A stretch of 64,000 nucleotides of DNA. It comes from Rosa chinensis (Eukaryota; Streptophyta; Magnoliopsida; Rosales; Rosaceae). This document shows positions 44,181 to 57,032 of this stretch, piece by piece. The notes below the pieces were generated by a model. The model was not told where the DNA came from. It saw only the letters and a list, made by a program, of their open reading frames with translations, and did not search any database. How positions within the stretch are numbered: the stretch's first letter is position 1; each line of letters opens with the position of its first letter. A program made the position numbers and the translations under genes. Location of the stretch: positions 50,200,384 to 50,264,383 of the forward strand of contig NC_037093.1 in NCBI RefSeq assembly GCF_002994745.2, read 5' to 3'.

Positions 44181-47100
44181 ATGGCGCCACCAAGTCCACA
44201 AGTTTCGAAAGCCTTTCGTGCAATGGCAGCTATTGGTATTAGTGAACAACAGGTGAAACCAGTTTTAAAGAATCTCTTGAGGTTGTATAACAGAGATTGG
44301 TCACTGATTGAAGCAGAGGAATATAGAGCTCTCGCTGATGCTATATTTGAGGCAGAAGATGCTAAGGTGTGTGTGTGTGTTTCTCTTTTGTCAGGCATAT
44401 TCCATCGGCTTCTGTGTTTGTGTATTATAGTATTCTTCTGTGTGCTTAATTTTTGTTTCATCTGTTAGGTTGCAGCAGAAAAGAAGAAATGCAACAATTA
44501 TGATGTATGTATTTTAACTTTCTCTTCATTACCCTGCTATACCTTCTCATTTTCAAATAATTGAGGCTATAGTTTCTGTCATATCTTGGCCTATTAACTA
44601 TCAGCAGGAAGATATGGAAGCAGAATCACATCCACACCACGAACCTGAACTTCCGTTGACGAGGTTACGTTCAAGAAGTCAAGATGAGAGTCCATCACAG
44701 AAGAAGAAATCTTTAGATGATGAAGTATGTACACTTGGCTCCATTACTCACTGCTTTTGTATTCCCACGCTTCTACATATACATGCTAATACACCTTTTT
44801 CTCTATTGTCTAGCCGGTGGACAATATAGAGGAAGATTTCTCCGTTCCTCATCGTCCCTTGAAAAGGTTACGCCTACAAAATCATGAGTGTCAGGTGTCA
44901 CCTTCCTCAAATACCTGCAATCCTACGTCTGGTGGTAGTTTGCTCATAAAGCCAAAAGTGGAAGCAGAGGAACTACTTGACACTCGTTCTGCACAACAGC
45001 CCCAAAATACTTCACATTCACCTGAGTCAAGGCCACCGGTTTCTCCTCATTCTGGTATTAAAGATAAGGGCAAGCAACCTCTTATATCTAAACCTTTGGC
45101 ACTGCAAGGGAAGAGTTTATCGGAAAGATCATCTAATGGTGTTCGCTTTAAAGAGACAGCGGTTGAACCAGGGATCATTCTTATGCCTAAACAGAATGTT
45201 AACAGTTTAGCATTAATCACGCCTAAAGATGAGCCCTTCACTGATGACATGGCCCAAGACGAGGTTCCTATTGCCATGATCCATCCAGGTACATCTTTGT
45301 TTCTGTTGTATTGTGCTGTCATTGGTATACCACCAGATAGATAGTTGGAACTAGGAACCGAAAATATATATACACTACGCTAAGTATATTAATGATTGCT
45401 AACTGTTAACATCAAAGGTGCAGTGACTGAGCTTTCTTTTGCTATCAGTAGTGCCTTAAATATACTTCTCATAGAGTGATCTTTGTCTTGTTTCATGTGC
45501 AGATGAATCAGATAATGTACACCGTCCTCTATTGACAGAAGGTGCGACTGGGAAGCAACATGATGAACCCGTGGCTTCCCAAGAGAGAGAAAGTAGAAAT
45601 GATACTCCAGTTTTATCTAATGAGGGGAGTATGAATGATGGGCTTGCAACTATTCCAGAGGGCTCTCCTTCTAACTTGGGGGAATCTTCTTGCTTAGAGG
45701 TTGCCTCATCACCTTCAGGAGAGGTAAAGCTTTCTCTGAGTTGCAGTTCAGCTATTGGAAGACCAGGCTTTCATATGCCTAATCTAGATGCAATTCTAAA
45801 ATTGACGGAGGAAAAATGTCTGCACACATACAAAATCATTGACCCTAAGTTCTCTTTGAAAAATCTGTTGGGACATATGTGTGAGAGCTTCTTGGAATTG
45901 GCAACTAATTCTAATGATGAATCACAGGATGGATCAATTAATGTAGCACCAAATCTTGATTCATTGCAAAGATCTCCTGCTTGGGATGCTGTGGGTGGAA
46001 ATAAGGAAACACTTTGCATGCAGTCATGTGCTTTGAACGGGCCTGTTATTATGGATTGCCCCAGTCCAGTTACTGATCCTGAAGTGCCAAGAATTCCCTT
46101 CACTTTGAATGGTAATTGTGCACAAGTCTCTGGTACTGTTGTTTCTAATGGTTTTTCTGAGGATAATGTGGATGAGTCCCTGAGTCTGGTGGTTGTTCAA
46201 AACTCTGATCTAACTCCTGATGATCTAAGGACTATTCATGATATAAATGATATAGCTAGAGGAGAAGAAAGAGTCAAAATATCGTGGGTAAATGAAAGGA
46301 GCAGGGATCGTCCACCATCCTTCTTCTATATCTCCAAAAACCTTGTCTTCAAAGATGCTGATCTTAAAATATGTCTCTCTAGCATTGAGGAAAAGAATTG
46401 CTGTGCAACTTGCTTTGGTGATTGTGTATCAGCGTCTATACCTTGTGCATGTGCATATCAAACTGGGGGTAAGTTTGCTTACACACCAGAAGGCCTCATT
46501 AAAGACGATCTATTGGAAGAGTGTATCTCTATGACTCGTAATCCGCAACCACACCATCTCTTCTACTGTAAGAACTGCCCGCTTGAAAGAATAAAGAATG
46601 ACGATTGTTTAGAGCCATGCAAAGGCCATTTAAGGAGGAATTTCATTAAAGAATGCTGGGTTAAATGTGGCTGCCATGGGCAATGTGGCAACAGGGTGGT
46701 CCAGAGAGGCTTGAATTGCAACTTGCAGGTGGAAATCTGTGCAATACCATTTTTATTTGTTGTTAGTTAGAGTTTTGTGTTTCTTGTTCTGCATTGTCAG
46801 TTTTTGTACGTAAATTGTTTTATAAGTTATAATGCTATATTTTATGGAGTTGCAGATTTGCTTCTGCACTACCATTAGTTCTCTCACAGTTTCTCTAATT
46901 AATTTGCCCTGTGTATTCCAGGTCTTTTTTACTTCAGAAGGAAAAGGATGGGGTCTTCGAACCTTAGATGGCCTGCCTAAAGGTGCATTTGTGTGTGAGT
47001 TTGTTGGTGAAATATTAACCAACAAAGAGCGGCACCAAAGGAAAATCCAAAGCACCAGAAGTGGGAGACGTCCTTATCCGGTATTACTCGATGCAGATTG

Positions 47101-49762
47101 GGGTAGTAAAGCCAATCTGAGGGATGAAGAAGCTCTCTGTTTGGATGCGACAAAATATGGAAATGTTGCTAGGTTTATTAATCACAGGTAAATTTGAAGT
47201 TCACAGACATGTCATTAGCCTTACAGAGTTCCCTTTTGGGTTCAGCTATTCATATCCTTAATTCATTTTATCTGTTATGCTTCATTTGCAAGAATAACAT
47301 ATATTTTGCATATGCTTAAGTAGAAATCATGAAACTTGGAAGTCTTCTCGATTTCTTGTTTCTGCATGTGCTTGAACTTATACAGAAAGGATATAGTATG
47401 AAAATAGCTCAGAGTCGGGAATGTACTGATAACCCCTGACTACTGCAAGCCAGACCAGAAAAGAAACTTCGGTAATTGAAGTTCACAGTAAGCAATGCCT
47501 GTCAAAACTTACCGGAGAGGTTACTTACCTTGAGCAAATTTAGGGATTTCATGCTGGATGGTCAAGCAGAAGAGGCAAGTTATGGTATTATAGAACTGGA
47601 GTTGGAGTTTGCCCTAAACTTTTTGCCTGTCATTGAACTTATCTCATACTTGGATGTTATTTTACACGTAAGATGCTCATTAGGAAGAAATAGCAAGAGT
47701 TCTCAGTCAAGTGTATGAAGTCACTATAAACCTTTAAGTTAAGCATTCATTAAAACACCAAGGGTCATTGAACTTATCTCATACTTGGATGTTATTTTAC
47801 ACGTAAGATGCTCATTAGGAAGAAATAGCAAGAGTTCTCATTCAAGTGTATGAAGTCACTATAAACCTTTAAGTTAAGCATTCATTAAAACACCAAGGGT
47901 CATTGAATGATTTGGTTGGTAATTGTGAATCTTGTTAAGACCATCTTGGGATAATGTCTTCTAATACCATCAGAGGTGATATGATCATGTGTGTGTGTTT
48001 CTTTTGTCACATATTAATTCTGAATTAAGCTTCAGAATATCTGATGTATTTTGTATTCTACTAGATGTTTGGATGCAAACTTGGTTCCGATCCCTGTCGA
48101 CGTCGAGACTCCTGATCGTCGCTTTTATCATGTATGGGACATTTGATCCTTGATTTGTATGATTATTGTTCATCTGGATGTATGATTATTTTTATTTTTA
48201 TAATTTACCATATTGTGCAGGTTGCTTTCTTCACCACAAGAAAAGTAGATGCCTTGGAAGAGCTTACATGGGTGAGTAGTTTTTATGCTATTGGTTGATG
48301 GTGGTTTAGTAATTTGTGCTTTCAGAATTCATCTTTTAAGCTATACATATTGCTGGTCTCCTTGATGAGGACACAGTGAGATTTAATATCAACATTCAAA
48401 CACTTGAATGATTGATGAATGAAACAGTGGGTTGTACCATGTTTCAGTAAATTAAATGTTGGAAATCTTATTCAATTTGAAAATGGTTACTTTGTTCTTT
48501 TTTTCTTCTTTTTTCTTTCTTTTTTTTCTCTTTCCTCTTCAGTTGTATTTATTTAGCATAGTCGTAATATGACTGTTTGAACATAGAAGTACATTATATC
48601 CACCATCTATGGTTTCCCTTTCATTAGATGTTTCTCATTTTGAATTTTGCAAACAATAGTGCCAAGTGTACCACACTTTGATATACCACATTTGAACACA
48701 TGATGTGGCAGTTAAATTTGGATACTAAAAAGACCAAATGATGTAGACCCTTGATACATCAACTGCCATATCATGTGGTTCGCCAAACTATGATTCACCC
48801 GGCATATCCTTTTGCATAATTGATTAATTCTGTTTTTACCATCCATCCTTAGTAATGTGCTAGAATGGTTATGCAAATATGTTATACAATTCTATACTTG
48901 TATGCTAGTTCAGTTGACTTTTTATGCTGGTACCAGATTATAATAGAACCGACCGTTTTTTGTGCAATGCTTCTTTTTAATTGAAATATCATTCATCAGA
49001 GTGCTTTGTTGATATTGCCTAGTTAAACCTATCTGATTCTTGAGTGTCCGCTTTGGACCTACCACCACCACCACATGAGTCGACTTGTGAGGATTTTCTG
49101 ATTACGATTGTATATGATGCTAGGACCTTGAGCAGAAGAATGTATCTGAAGGTGTATGTTGCCTTTCTTCTCTGCTAGAAGAGTTCAATCAGAATATATT
49201 GCATATTTAGCTTGTAGTACCTAATTGCACAGTTCAAAAAGTTCCGATGAAAGATATATCCTATTCCATGGGACGATGTCTTGCATTATAAAATAATAAT
49301 ATTGTATACTGGTTATACTTTCATGTCATGCAGTTACAATAATGGTAATTCATGTATAAATCACTCTTTTATCTTTGTGTGTCCACACTTAAGCCTGCTA
49401 TACATGCTCTGTCTGCAGGATTATGGCATTGACTTTGACGACCATGATGATCCTGTTAAGGTGTTCAACTGCCAATGTGGCAGTAAATTCTGCAGGAGTA
49501 TGACACGTTCAAATAGTAAGTGTACTGAAAATCGTCCTATCCTGCGCCAATTTTTTTTTTTTTTTAAACCACTTATCGGGGTGCATTTTCTATAATCTCT
49601 ATTCTATAAGTCCGAGTTGAAGTTTTCATTAACTTTGGAAAATAATTGAGCCACTTTGATGGTTCTTATACAGTTGATCCTGATGCTGACCTTCGTTTTC
49701 ATTCGACATTACAGGATCAAGATCGGCCTCACTTGCAAGATGAAGGTTTGAGACTATTTTGA
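44181..49762 (+). CDS. SUVR-type histone-lysine N-methyltransferase (SUVR1/2-like)
   Basis: Ten coding exons are predicted: 44181-44366, 44469-44504, 44608-44724, 44814-45288, 45503-46728, 46922-47187, 48065-48131, 48221-48271, 49419-49515 and 49674-49762. They total 2,610 nt (869 aa), with consistent phases and GT..AG borders. Exon 1 encodes a WIYLD-type helical domain (SKAFRAMAAIGISEQQVKP). A long Ser/Pro/Lys-rich disordered region follows. Residues ~525-680 are the Cys-rich pre-SET (CCATCFGDC through CGCHGQCGNR). Residues ~681-815 are SET, with GKGWGLRT, the cofactor-site RFINHRC split across exons 6/7, and ELTWDYG with the catalytic Tyr. The post-SET CQCGSKFC follows. It should act in the nucleus on histone H3 or as a silencing cofactor; in Arabidopsis, SUVR2 acts in RNA-directed silencing. 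The last exon is the least certain. The start is the first ATG, directly before the WIYLD domain. Confidence 0.9.
47629..47898. repeat. 135-bp tandem duplication in SUVR intron 6
   Basis: Bases 47629-47763 are repeated at 47764-47898, with a single difference noticed (CTCAGTC versus CTCATTC). A third copy starts (GTCATTGAA) and stops. It lies in the intron that interrupts the SET domain and does not touch a splice site. Confidence 0.9.
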
Positions 49763-50244
49763 GTGCTTCTTGGCAAGGCACGGCCTTACCCTCACTGAAG
49801 AATTAGTAACTAAGCATATTTTACTGGACTAATTTTGGTTTCAACTGGCTGTCCTGACGGGGCCAGTTCATCATGGAGTAGCGGCTAACCTCATCCAGGT
49901 TGTTTGCACATGATGGATATGCATAAAGCTGTGGTAGATATTTTGGATGCTCTTGTAGGTTTTGTACATGTTTAGGCCAGTTTAACGGTCTGATGTCCGT
50001 AGTGTAGTTTTAACGGTCTGATACCAGTATATACTGCTCTAGTTATTCTGTAATTCTGAAGGGGGGAAATCTTTGCTTAGAATTGTTCGGAATTAGCTTA
50101 TGGTATGTTGATATTATATATGCATCACCAAAATATACAACCTATGGGGACAGACAGGCACCCTTGAGGAAGGCAGTATAAAAAAAAACGTCATTACATT
50201 TTCCGTAGGTTCATGTACGCATATGTACAAACTTGCCGTATCCG
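49763..50244. other. Convergent 3' ends of the SUVR and GHR genes
   Basis: Only about 480 bases separate the stop codon of the SUVR gene (+) from that of the reductase gene (-), so their 3' untranslated regions face each other and may overlap. No other gene is seen in between. Confidence 0.6.
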
Positions 50245-51665
50245 TTAAGAAACAGAGAGTGCTGCTGCTGATTCCCTGGCGTCTTTAAGGGACAATGAAT
50301 CCCTGTTATGCGGCCTCTGAAGTTCTTGATGCTCGGATCCGGCAGGAATTATAGGCTGAATGCTGCCTGGATTGAGTGGGAAAAGGGTTTTGTAGTAGCC
50401 CTCCATGATCAACTGAAAATTGCAAGTTTCTGCAACCTTTGGAATCTGTTTGGAAAAGATTAACAAGTCGAGTCACTATAACAAATGGAAAACTAAGCTC
50501 GGTAAAATTGCGCGGTGAAGAAGGCGGTACCTGGTAAATGTCACGCATGTAAGCATGAAGGTTTGGATACTCGACCAGCTTCCTCCTGGTGCATTTGAAC
50601 AAGACATTGTAGGCGAGATCGAACCGGATGAGAGTGGTGAAGAGGCAAACATCGGCAAGCGTCAGTTCATCTCCGCACAGGTAGCGAAATCGGCTCAAAT
50701 GATCTTCCAACTTGTCCAGTGTGTTGAACAAGTCATTCACTGCTACATCATATGCTTGTTGAGACTGAGCAAATCCACACCTGCAAAAATGTCACACCTT
50801 TAATCCAATCCGATCAATTACCAATGCTAAAAAATTGGACCTGGGAATTCCACCTATAGACTCCATTATTGACATTGGGGTAGATTATGCTGTTCCATTC
50901 TTGAATCTTTGGCTTCAATGCTGGCGGTGAAAGATCCAAACCCGGGTTACGGGCCAGTTCATTCAGACCCGAATTGAACAATTCGATTATATCGTAGCTT
51001 TCGTTGCATAGTACTTGTTTGTTCTTTGCGTCCCATAGCATTGGCACTGTGGACCGACCGTCGTACCCTCCCGCTCTAGATTTGTAGACCTCTTTCAGAG
51101 TCCTGAACCCGTTTGCTTTGTCCCGGGTCGGGTCGAGGGTATCCGGATCCGGGTCGCGGGTAGTCTTGAATTCCCAGGAGCCGTCCGTGCCCGGAGAGGC
51201 GATTGAGACGGGGACGGCGCCGTCGAGGCCCTTGAGGGCTCGGACGATGAGGGTGCGGTGGGCCCAGGGGCAGGGGAGGCCCACGTAGAGGTGGAGGGAG
51301 GTCTGGTTTTGGCGGGGGATTTGTGTGGCTCGAAACCTTGAAGGGGGTCGGGTGTAGGCGAGGGAGGGATCGGAGGGGGCGAGCTGGGACATCATGAGCC
51401 GCCACGTGGTGTTCCAGGCTGCGCGGACGGTGGAGATGAGGAGGCCGGGAGGGAGGGATGGGCCCCAGAGGAGCTTGGTGACGGAGGTGAGCAGGGAGGT
51501 TGGGTCCGGCGGTTGGGGGGGTTGTTGGTTGAGGGACATTTTAGTGGTGACGCGGCGGATGAGGGGCTTGGGTGGGGCCCGTGGGAAGGAGGAGGAGCTG
51601 TTGGGATTCAATGGTGGAGTTGGGTGGAAGGAGGAGCTCAGCAGCGAAATGGAAGTGCAGTTCAT
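50245..51665 (-). CDS. Glutathionyl-hydroquinone reductase (Xi-class GST, ECM4/YqjG family), plastid-type
   Basis: Three exons (51665-50854, 50780-50531, 50445-50245) give 1,263 nt and 420 aa with correct phases. In the family, the enzyme uses a Cys to reduce glutathionyl-hydroquinones with glutathione. Here the catalytic CPWAHR motif is at residues 132-137, in a thioredoxin-like N-terminal domain. Family blocks follow: [37 protein letters not shown] across the first junction, [14 protein letters not shown], then a C-terminal block ending near EHQELQRPH. The first ~45 residues are Ser/Pro/Thr-rich with few acidic residues, as in a chloroplast transit peptide. The G+C content of exon 1 is much higher than its surroundings. 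The start chosen is the first ATG before the transit-like region; the second Met (residue 43) could begin a cytosolic form. Confidence 0.9.
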
Positions 51666-53110
51666 CTTTGTGTGGGTACAGGTGTAGGTTACGTTGGTAT
51701 TTCTGCTACAACCTCATCATTAACAGAGCTCAATGGCGAATTTAATATTTTTCATTAATGTCGATTTTTTTGTGTTGTTGATGTAAAAAAGAAATTTACA
51801 ACGAAAATTTTCGTGAAATTTTGTTATACAATATTTTATCAAACAATATCACTTGCTATAAATTTTTAAGAAAATGTTATTAAACCAAACACAATTCTGA
51901 TCGTATGTATATAATAAAGAAGTTTATCTACGAGCGTATTTGTTTTTTCATAAACATATATATGTATTTTGGTGCATCTTTGATATGAGAAAATGCATGT
52001 CTTGAATGATTGTTTGAAGTCATTTAATATTTATCTTACTACTATGAATTTTAAGTTATTTTAAGTTTTGAAGATGAGCCAATTTACTATCTCTTTGAGA
52101 TAGCTTCTAGTGTGAACAGGTTCTAGGAGCTTTCTGAGATGTTTATATTCTTCATTTGTACAACAATTGAGCATTTGAGTGTAGGCATGTGAGGTGTAGC
52201 TGATCGATTTTTTGTTAGGAGGCCAAACTATTTTTGTTTTTACTAGGCTTTGTATTTATGCAAGCGTTCTTGGATTGTAATGACCTGCAGTGGTTGGGTA
52301 CAGATTTGGTTATTTCCCTCCCAATCGCTCTATTTCAAGTTTTGTTAGTGTGCCTGGCTTGATTTGGCTGTTCATCTAATGTAATTTTTTCTTCAAATAA
52401 AATTACTCTTTCTCTGCTCTAGAATTTCAAAATAGGCAGAAATATCACTTTGGTCATCGAACTATGGCTCGCTCGACACTTTGGTCATCCAACTTTTAAA
52501 AACTTCATTTTGGTCATCGAACTATATCATTACATATCACTTTGGTCATTCCGTCTGTTTTCTCTGTTAACTCCAAGGGTATTTTGGAGATTTAAAGGTT
52601 TACTTACCATTTTTATAACTTAATCTAACTTTTCCCGCCTAAACATAAAACTCCAAGGGTATTCTCCGCCAATTGCTCTATTTCAAGTTTTGTTATTGTG
52701 TCTGGCTTGATTTGGCTATTCATCTAATGCAATGAATTTTTTTTTAATAAAATTACTCTTTCTCTGCTCTAGAATTTGAAAATAAGCCAAAAGGATTGTC
52801 ATTTGTCAAATTAACTAATTTACACCCATTCTTTGTGTTACGGCTCACGTGTTATATTTGCACAAAAATTAGTTGAAAATTAATTTGCTAAATGTAGCAA
52901 ATTGGCAGAAATCTAGAAGAATAATTAAGATAAAACCTTTGGATAAAAAAAATAATAATAAGGTAAAACCAAGGGTAGTTTTTTTTTTTTTTTAAAGGGA
53001 ACTTAGGGTAAAGTTGACCCAAGTAAAAACCACTAGTTAGCAAACCGGTCATTCAGCCAATGACACGTGTTTGAAAGCAGAACTTGGTTCAAACGACGTC
53101 GCGTGGTGTA
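51666..53110. other. Intergenic region between GHR and RPL23
   Basis: It includes the divergent promoter space of both genes. Bases about 52325-52440 recur at about 52675-52790. Between the copies lie three repeats of TTTGGTCATCGAACTAT-type sequence (52450-52550), which resemble a MULE terminus. No coding sequence was found. Confidence 0.5.
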
Positions 53111-53118
53111 TGTGAAGG

Positions 53119-53140
53119 GAAAACCCTAGCACTATAAATA
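53119..53140 (+). promoter_or_regulatory. Telo-box and TATA box of the RPL23 gene
   Basis: AAAACCCTAG (53120-53129) is a telo-box, a motif enriched in promoters of plant ribosomal protein and translation genes. CTATAAATA follows at 53132-53140. The start codon is about 60 bases further on, consistent with a short leader. Confidence 0.75.
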
Positions 53141-53192
53141 CCGATATCAAATGCCTCGGCATTCAGTTTTATGACTGATTGAGTGGCGGTAG

Positions 53193-53624
<432 letters not shown>

Positions 53625-54869
53625 GAGTAATAGTAGTGGTCTTTGATTTTAGTTCTATGTTTCCAGTGTTGCTTTCTTATCTAGGAAGACCTTATCTTTT
53701 GATATTATATTGTGATGGATTATCTCAGTTATGCTTAAATTTTGGATTTTAGCATTCGGGATTTTTGTGTTCTTTTAGTCCTTTCAATGTTTAAAGTTTG
53801 AGTTCTGTATTATGCTTGCGTGGTTGGTTCGGGCCCATAGGGCTTGTTAGCCTTATGATAGAGATTACTGTGAAATAGTTTCGACCAATATGGTGATGAA
53901 CATTGTAGAGATTTCACATCTTTGCCTGGCACATAAATGTTTTAACAAAATTACGGAGAACAGCAATTTAGCATTTTAAAACAGTTTTGGTTATGGCTTT
54001 TCTTGAGTACGCAATGTGTATCATCTTTAGGGAATCAGTTTTTCTGGTGTCTTTTTATGTATTAACTGGTGTTATATTTTGGACGTTAGCAAGATAATAC
54101 TTTTGGGATGACACAAAGTTGGCGTCTTAAATTGTGTTCCTGTTCGGATTTTGTTTGTTCATTTTGAGATTGCAATTGCTCTGCCCCATTGTGAATATAA
54201 CCAATCTAGCCGGAACTTCTGGAGAGGGGGCTTTGCTGAAGCGCATAGCGAATTTCATATGATATGAGATGATATGTAGTGTATAGCTTAGATTCTTTTC
54301 AACACTTCATCATGTGGATAGTGTGACTTGAAGCTGATGGAGTGTAATGCCCCCTCGGTGAGATTGCATTTAGTATGTTCTGTTTGTGATTGAAATTGCG
54401 TTTACTGTGTTTCTACTTGAAAGAGCTCTGTTTTAAGGCAAGCTATGCCAATGGTTGACCCTAGTTTTTGAGTCATATAAAGTGTTCACGGAATTCACTG
54501 AACCAATTTACCAATAACTGCGACGGTTCCAATTGAATTTCCCTGATGCTATTAGCAAATTGGACGGTGTTCCAGTTAGAGGTCATTACAATTTCCAAAC
54601 CAGAAATTAGAGGAGAAGAATACTGGAACATTTAAGGCTTGCTTAGCCACATTTTATAGGATGATTTTTAAAACTGTTTTAATGAAACCAATAAAATGGA
54701 TTTTATATTTCAACACTTGACAATGCGTTTGATGTGTGGCCTGGTAAAGAATTTGTGCTTTGTTTGCATACCTCTTCTTTTCTTTAATAAACGAGTAGAG
54801 GATTTGCGTCTGCAAGCTCAATCGTCGTTGTCTTGCACCATACGTAAAGCTCTTCCTTGGGCGAGTTGT
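53625..54869. other. RPL23 3' region and intergenic sequence
   Basis: The 3' untranslated region of RPL23 is T-rich and probably ends within a few hundred bases of the stop codon. Nothing else is recognised as far as the LINE-like region. Confidence 0.4.
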
Positions 54870-55790
54870 CAATGGCGTCTTCTCACCTCTTCTTTTTGGA
54901 GATGGGTCTTCTTGACCTAACCCTTACATCTTCTCCTGATAGTGGCGACGGGCTTTGTGATGGCAGCTCTTGTTGGTCTCAAGCATCTGGTGGCCTTTGT
55001 TATCCTCCTTTCCTTATTCTCTATTGGAGGTTTCTGGGCGTATGGTTGTGGGGACGGGCTTTGTTCTCCTGCGGGGTTGGGACGTTCAGGTTAACCTCTG
55101 GCCATCTATGGTGGCAATGAATCGTGCGGGGTTCGATCCTTGTCTATCTTCTTTGTGTTTTGGTGGTAGGGGTAGTTTGGATGGTGTTTTGTTGATAGAG
55201 GCATTGCCTCTGGTGGAGGTGGCGTGTTTCAGGGGCTTTGGGTCTGGTGGCTTGTTGTTGCGACAGATTAGTGGGTTGGTGCTGGCGGAGTAACTTGCGG
55301 CTGTGGACGGTCTGGTATTGAGCCTGGTGTCGCAGGGGTGGTGGCGCCTAGAAACAGCTAATGACGGCTTTGGTGACGGAGTGGTTGGGGATGCGATCCA
55401 TGACGGCGTTGTTGTAACTTGTCTAGGGTTTCTGGTCTTAAGGCTTGATTTTGGGCCTGCTGGTTTTGGGTTAGCATGGCTTTCTTTTGGGTCTAGGGCT
55501 TTGTTTTGGGTCCATGTATTTTTTATTTTCTTTTCTTAATTGACCCGGGAAGCCCCTTCGCATAGGGGAGTCTTGGGGAGCATGAATAAATTAGGGTTGG
55601 GGCTTGAATCACTCGGCGCCAACCCTAGTAATGTCAGGTTACTGATTTCAGAGCTTTCTTTCTAAGGTAGCTTTAGGGTTATCTAGACAATTATACAATT
55701 CTGTCGTATCCCTAAGGGGTGGTCATTGTGTATTGTTACCTACTTTTATGTTTAATGGACTGACGCCCAATTTTCCATCAAAAAACAATG
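54870..55790 (+). mobile_element. LINE-type 3' region (5' truncated)
   Basis: A long G/T-rich, non-coding stretch resembles the 3' untranslated region of plant L1-type elements, like that at 21100-21715. It ends TTAATGGACTGACGCCCAAT followed by TTTCCATC and a short A-run (55781-55786). Open frames here (54857-55539) are compositional and contain no domain. Confidence 0.45.
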
Positions 55791-55869
55791 CGTTTTGATA
55801 AATTTTGGAAAATAATATAAATACGAAAAACTAAGAAAGTGTGTTTGGCAACTTTACTTAAGAAAGGAG

Positions 55870-56290
55870 TCGCAATTCAGAAGGTGCTGGTCATTAGTGT
55901 TCTAGGTGCTGGTCAATCGGTGAGGTCTTCCAATGGTTGATAGTATCTTCGATCAATTATTGAGGTAGTTGGTCAATTGATGAGAGTCAATTAGACGGTT
56001 GTTGAATCATCGTAAGGTGGTGATAAGTTTGTCAGTTGGTGGCTGAATTTGTCGATTGATAAGATCACAGGTTAGTTGGTTCTGGAGTCGTTGGTGAGGT
56101 TGTCGATCAAGAGATTGTGGAGTCGCCATAAAGTGGTGCTAGGTTTGTTAGTTGGTCGTTGAATTTGTCGGTCGGTAGGATCGCTAGCTAGTTGCCTGTG
56201 GGCCATGCTGTCGGGGTCTAGTTAGCTTGTGACGTCATATTAGGAGCCAAGTTTGAAATTTGGACTCGGGTGATAGAAATTGGAAGTGCA
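55870..56290. repeat. Degenerate ~125-bp tandem repeat
   Basis: The block GTAAGGTGGTGATAAGTTTG ... GGCTGAATTTGTCGATTGAT (56010-56065) recurs as ATAAAGTGGTGCTAGGTTTG ... CGTTGAATTTGTCGGTCGGT (56130-56190). Flanking sequence to the left has shorter related pieces built on GGTCAATYGRTGAG. No coding role is evident. Confidence 0.55.
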
Positions 56291-56594
56291 TGGATGATCT
56301 TGATTAAAAAAAAATCAGGGACCAAACTGATATTTTGTCATGATGGATAAAGAGTCTGCGACCTCTCTGCTTGCTTAGAAGAGATGTTGCAGATTAGCCC
56401 GCATTTCCTGTGCCTCCATTGATTGATCATGGGTTTTGTAAGGGCTTTTCTAGCTGGGCTTAATAGCTTGAAAATATGGTTTTACTTAGGTAATGACTCT
56501 TTTGTCAGTCCCACGAGGGTGGGTCGTTATGTGTAATTTCGTTGAATTATAAAAGAGATGACAGTTTCTTCAAAGTAAAAAAAAAATAATAATA

Positions 56595-56627
<33 letters not shown>

Positions 56628-56993
56628 CAGATCCTATCCAGAGCGAGACCTCGCTCTGAAATTAAAATTAAAGTGCACTTTTCGGTCGCATATCCACATC
56701 TCGACCGTTCAGTTTTTAGGTAGTAATGTATAGATCATCTCTGCAAAATTTCAGCTAAATTGATGTTCGTTAAGGCAGTTATCCTACGGTTTAGGTTGGA
56801 CATATTCAGTTCGTCCATTGGTTTAAGCGAGTTAGATACATTAAAGATCATCAATTTGGCTGAAATTTTGTAGAGATGTTCTATACATTAGTACCTAAAA
56901 ACTGAACAGTCGAGATGTGGATATGAGACCGAAAAGTGACTCTAAACTCTAACCTCGCACTTTAATTTCAGAGCGAGGCCCTCGCTTTAGATA

Positions 56994-56996
<3 letters not shown>
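56628..56996. mobile_element. Foldback MITE in a TA microsatellite, copy 2
   Basis: Same family as 22781-23185. The arms share CACTTTTCGGTCGCATATCC, ATCTCGACCGTTCAGTTTTT and TATAGATCATCTCTGCAAA, mirrored on the right side. The outermost arm is AGAGCGAGACCTCGCTCTG on the left and CAGAGCGAGGCCCTCGCT on the right, each partly self-complementary. (TA)n runs flank both ends. Confidence 0.8.

Positions 56997-57032
<36 letters not shown>

Noticed and set aside
47476..47718. 80-codon frame inside SUVR intron 6
   Set aside because: It spans part of the intronic tandem duplication, has no domain, and the SET domain reads correctly when it is spliced out.
51394..51758. Gly/Glu-rich frames on the + strand
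   Set aside because: Antisense shadow of the G+C-rich first exon of the reductase gene.
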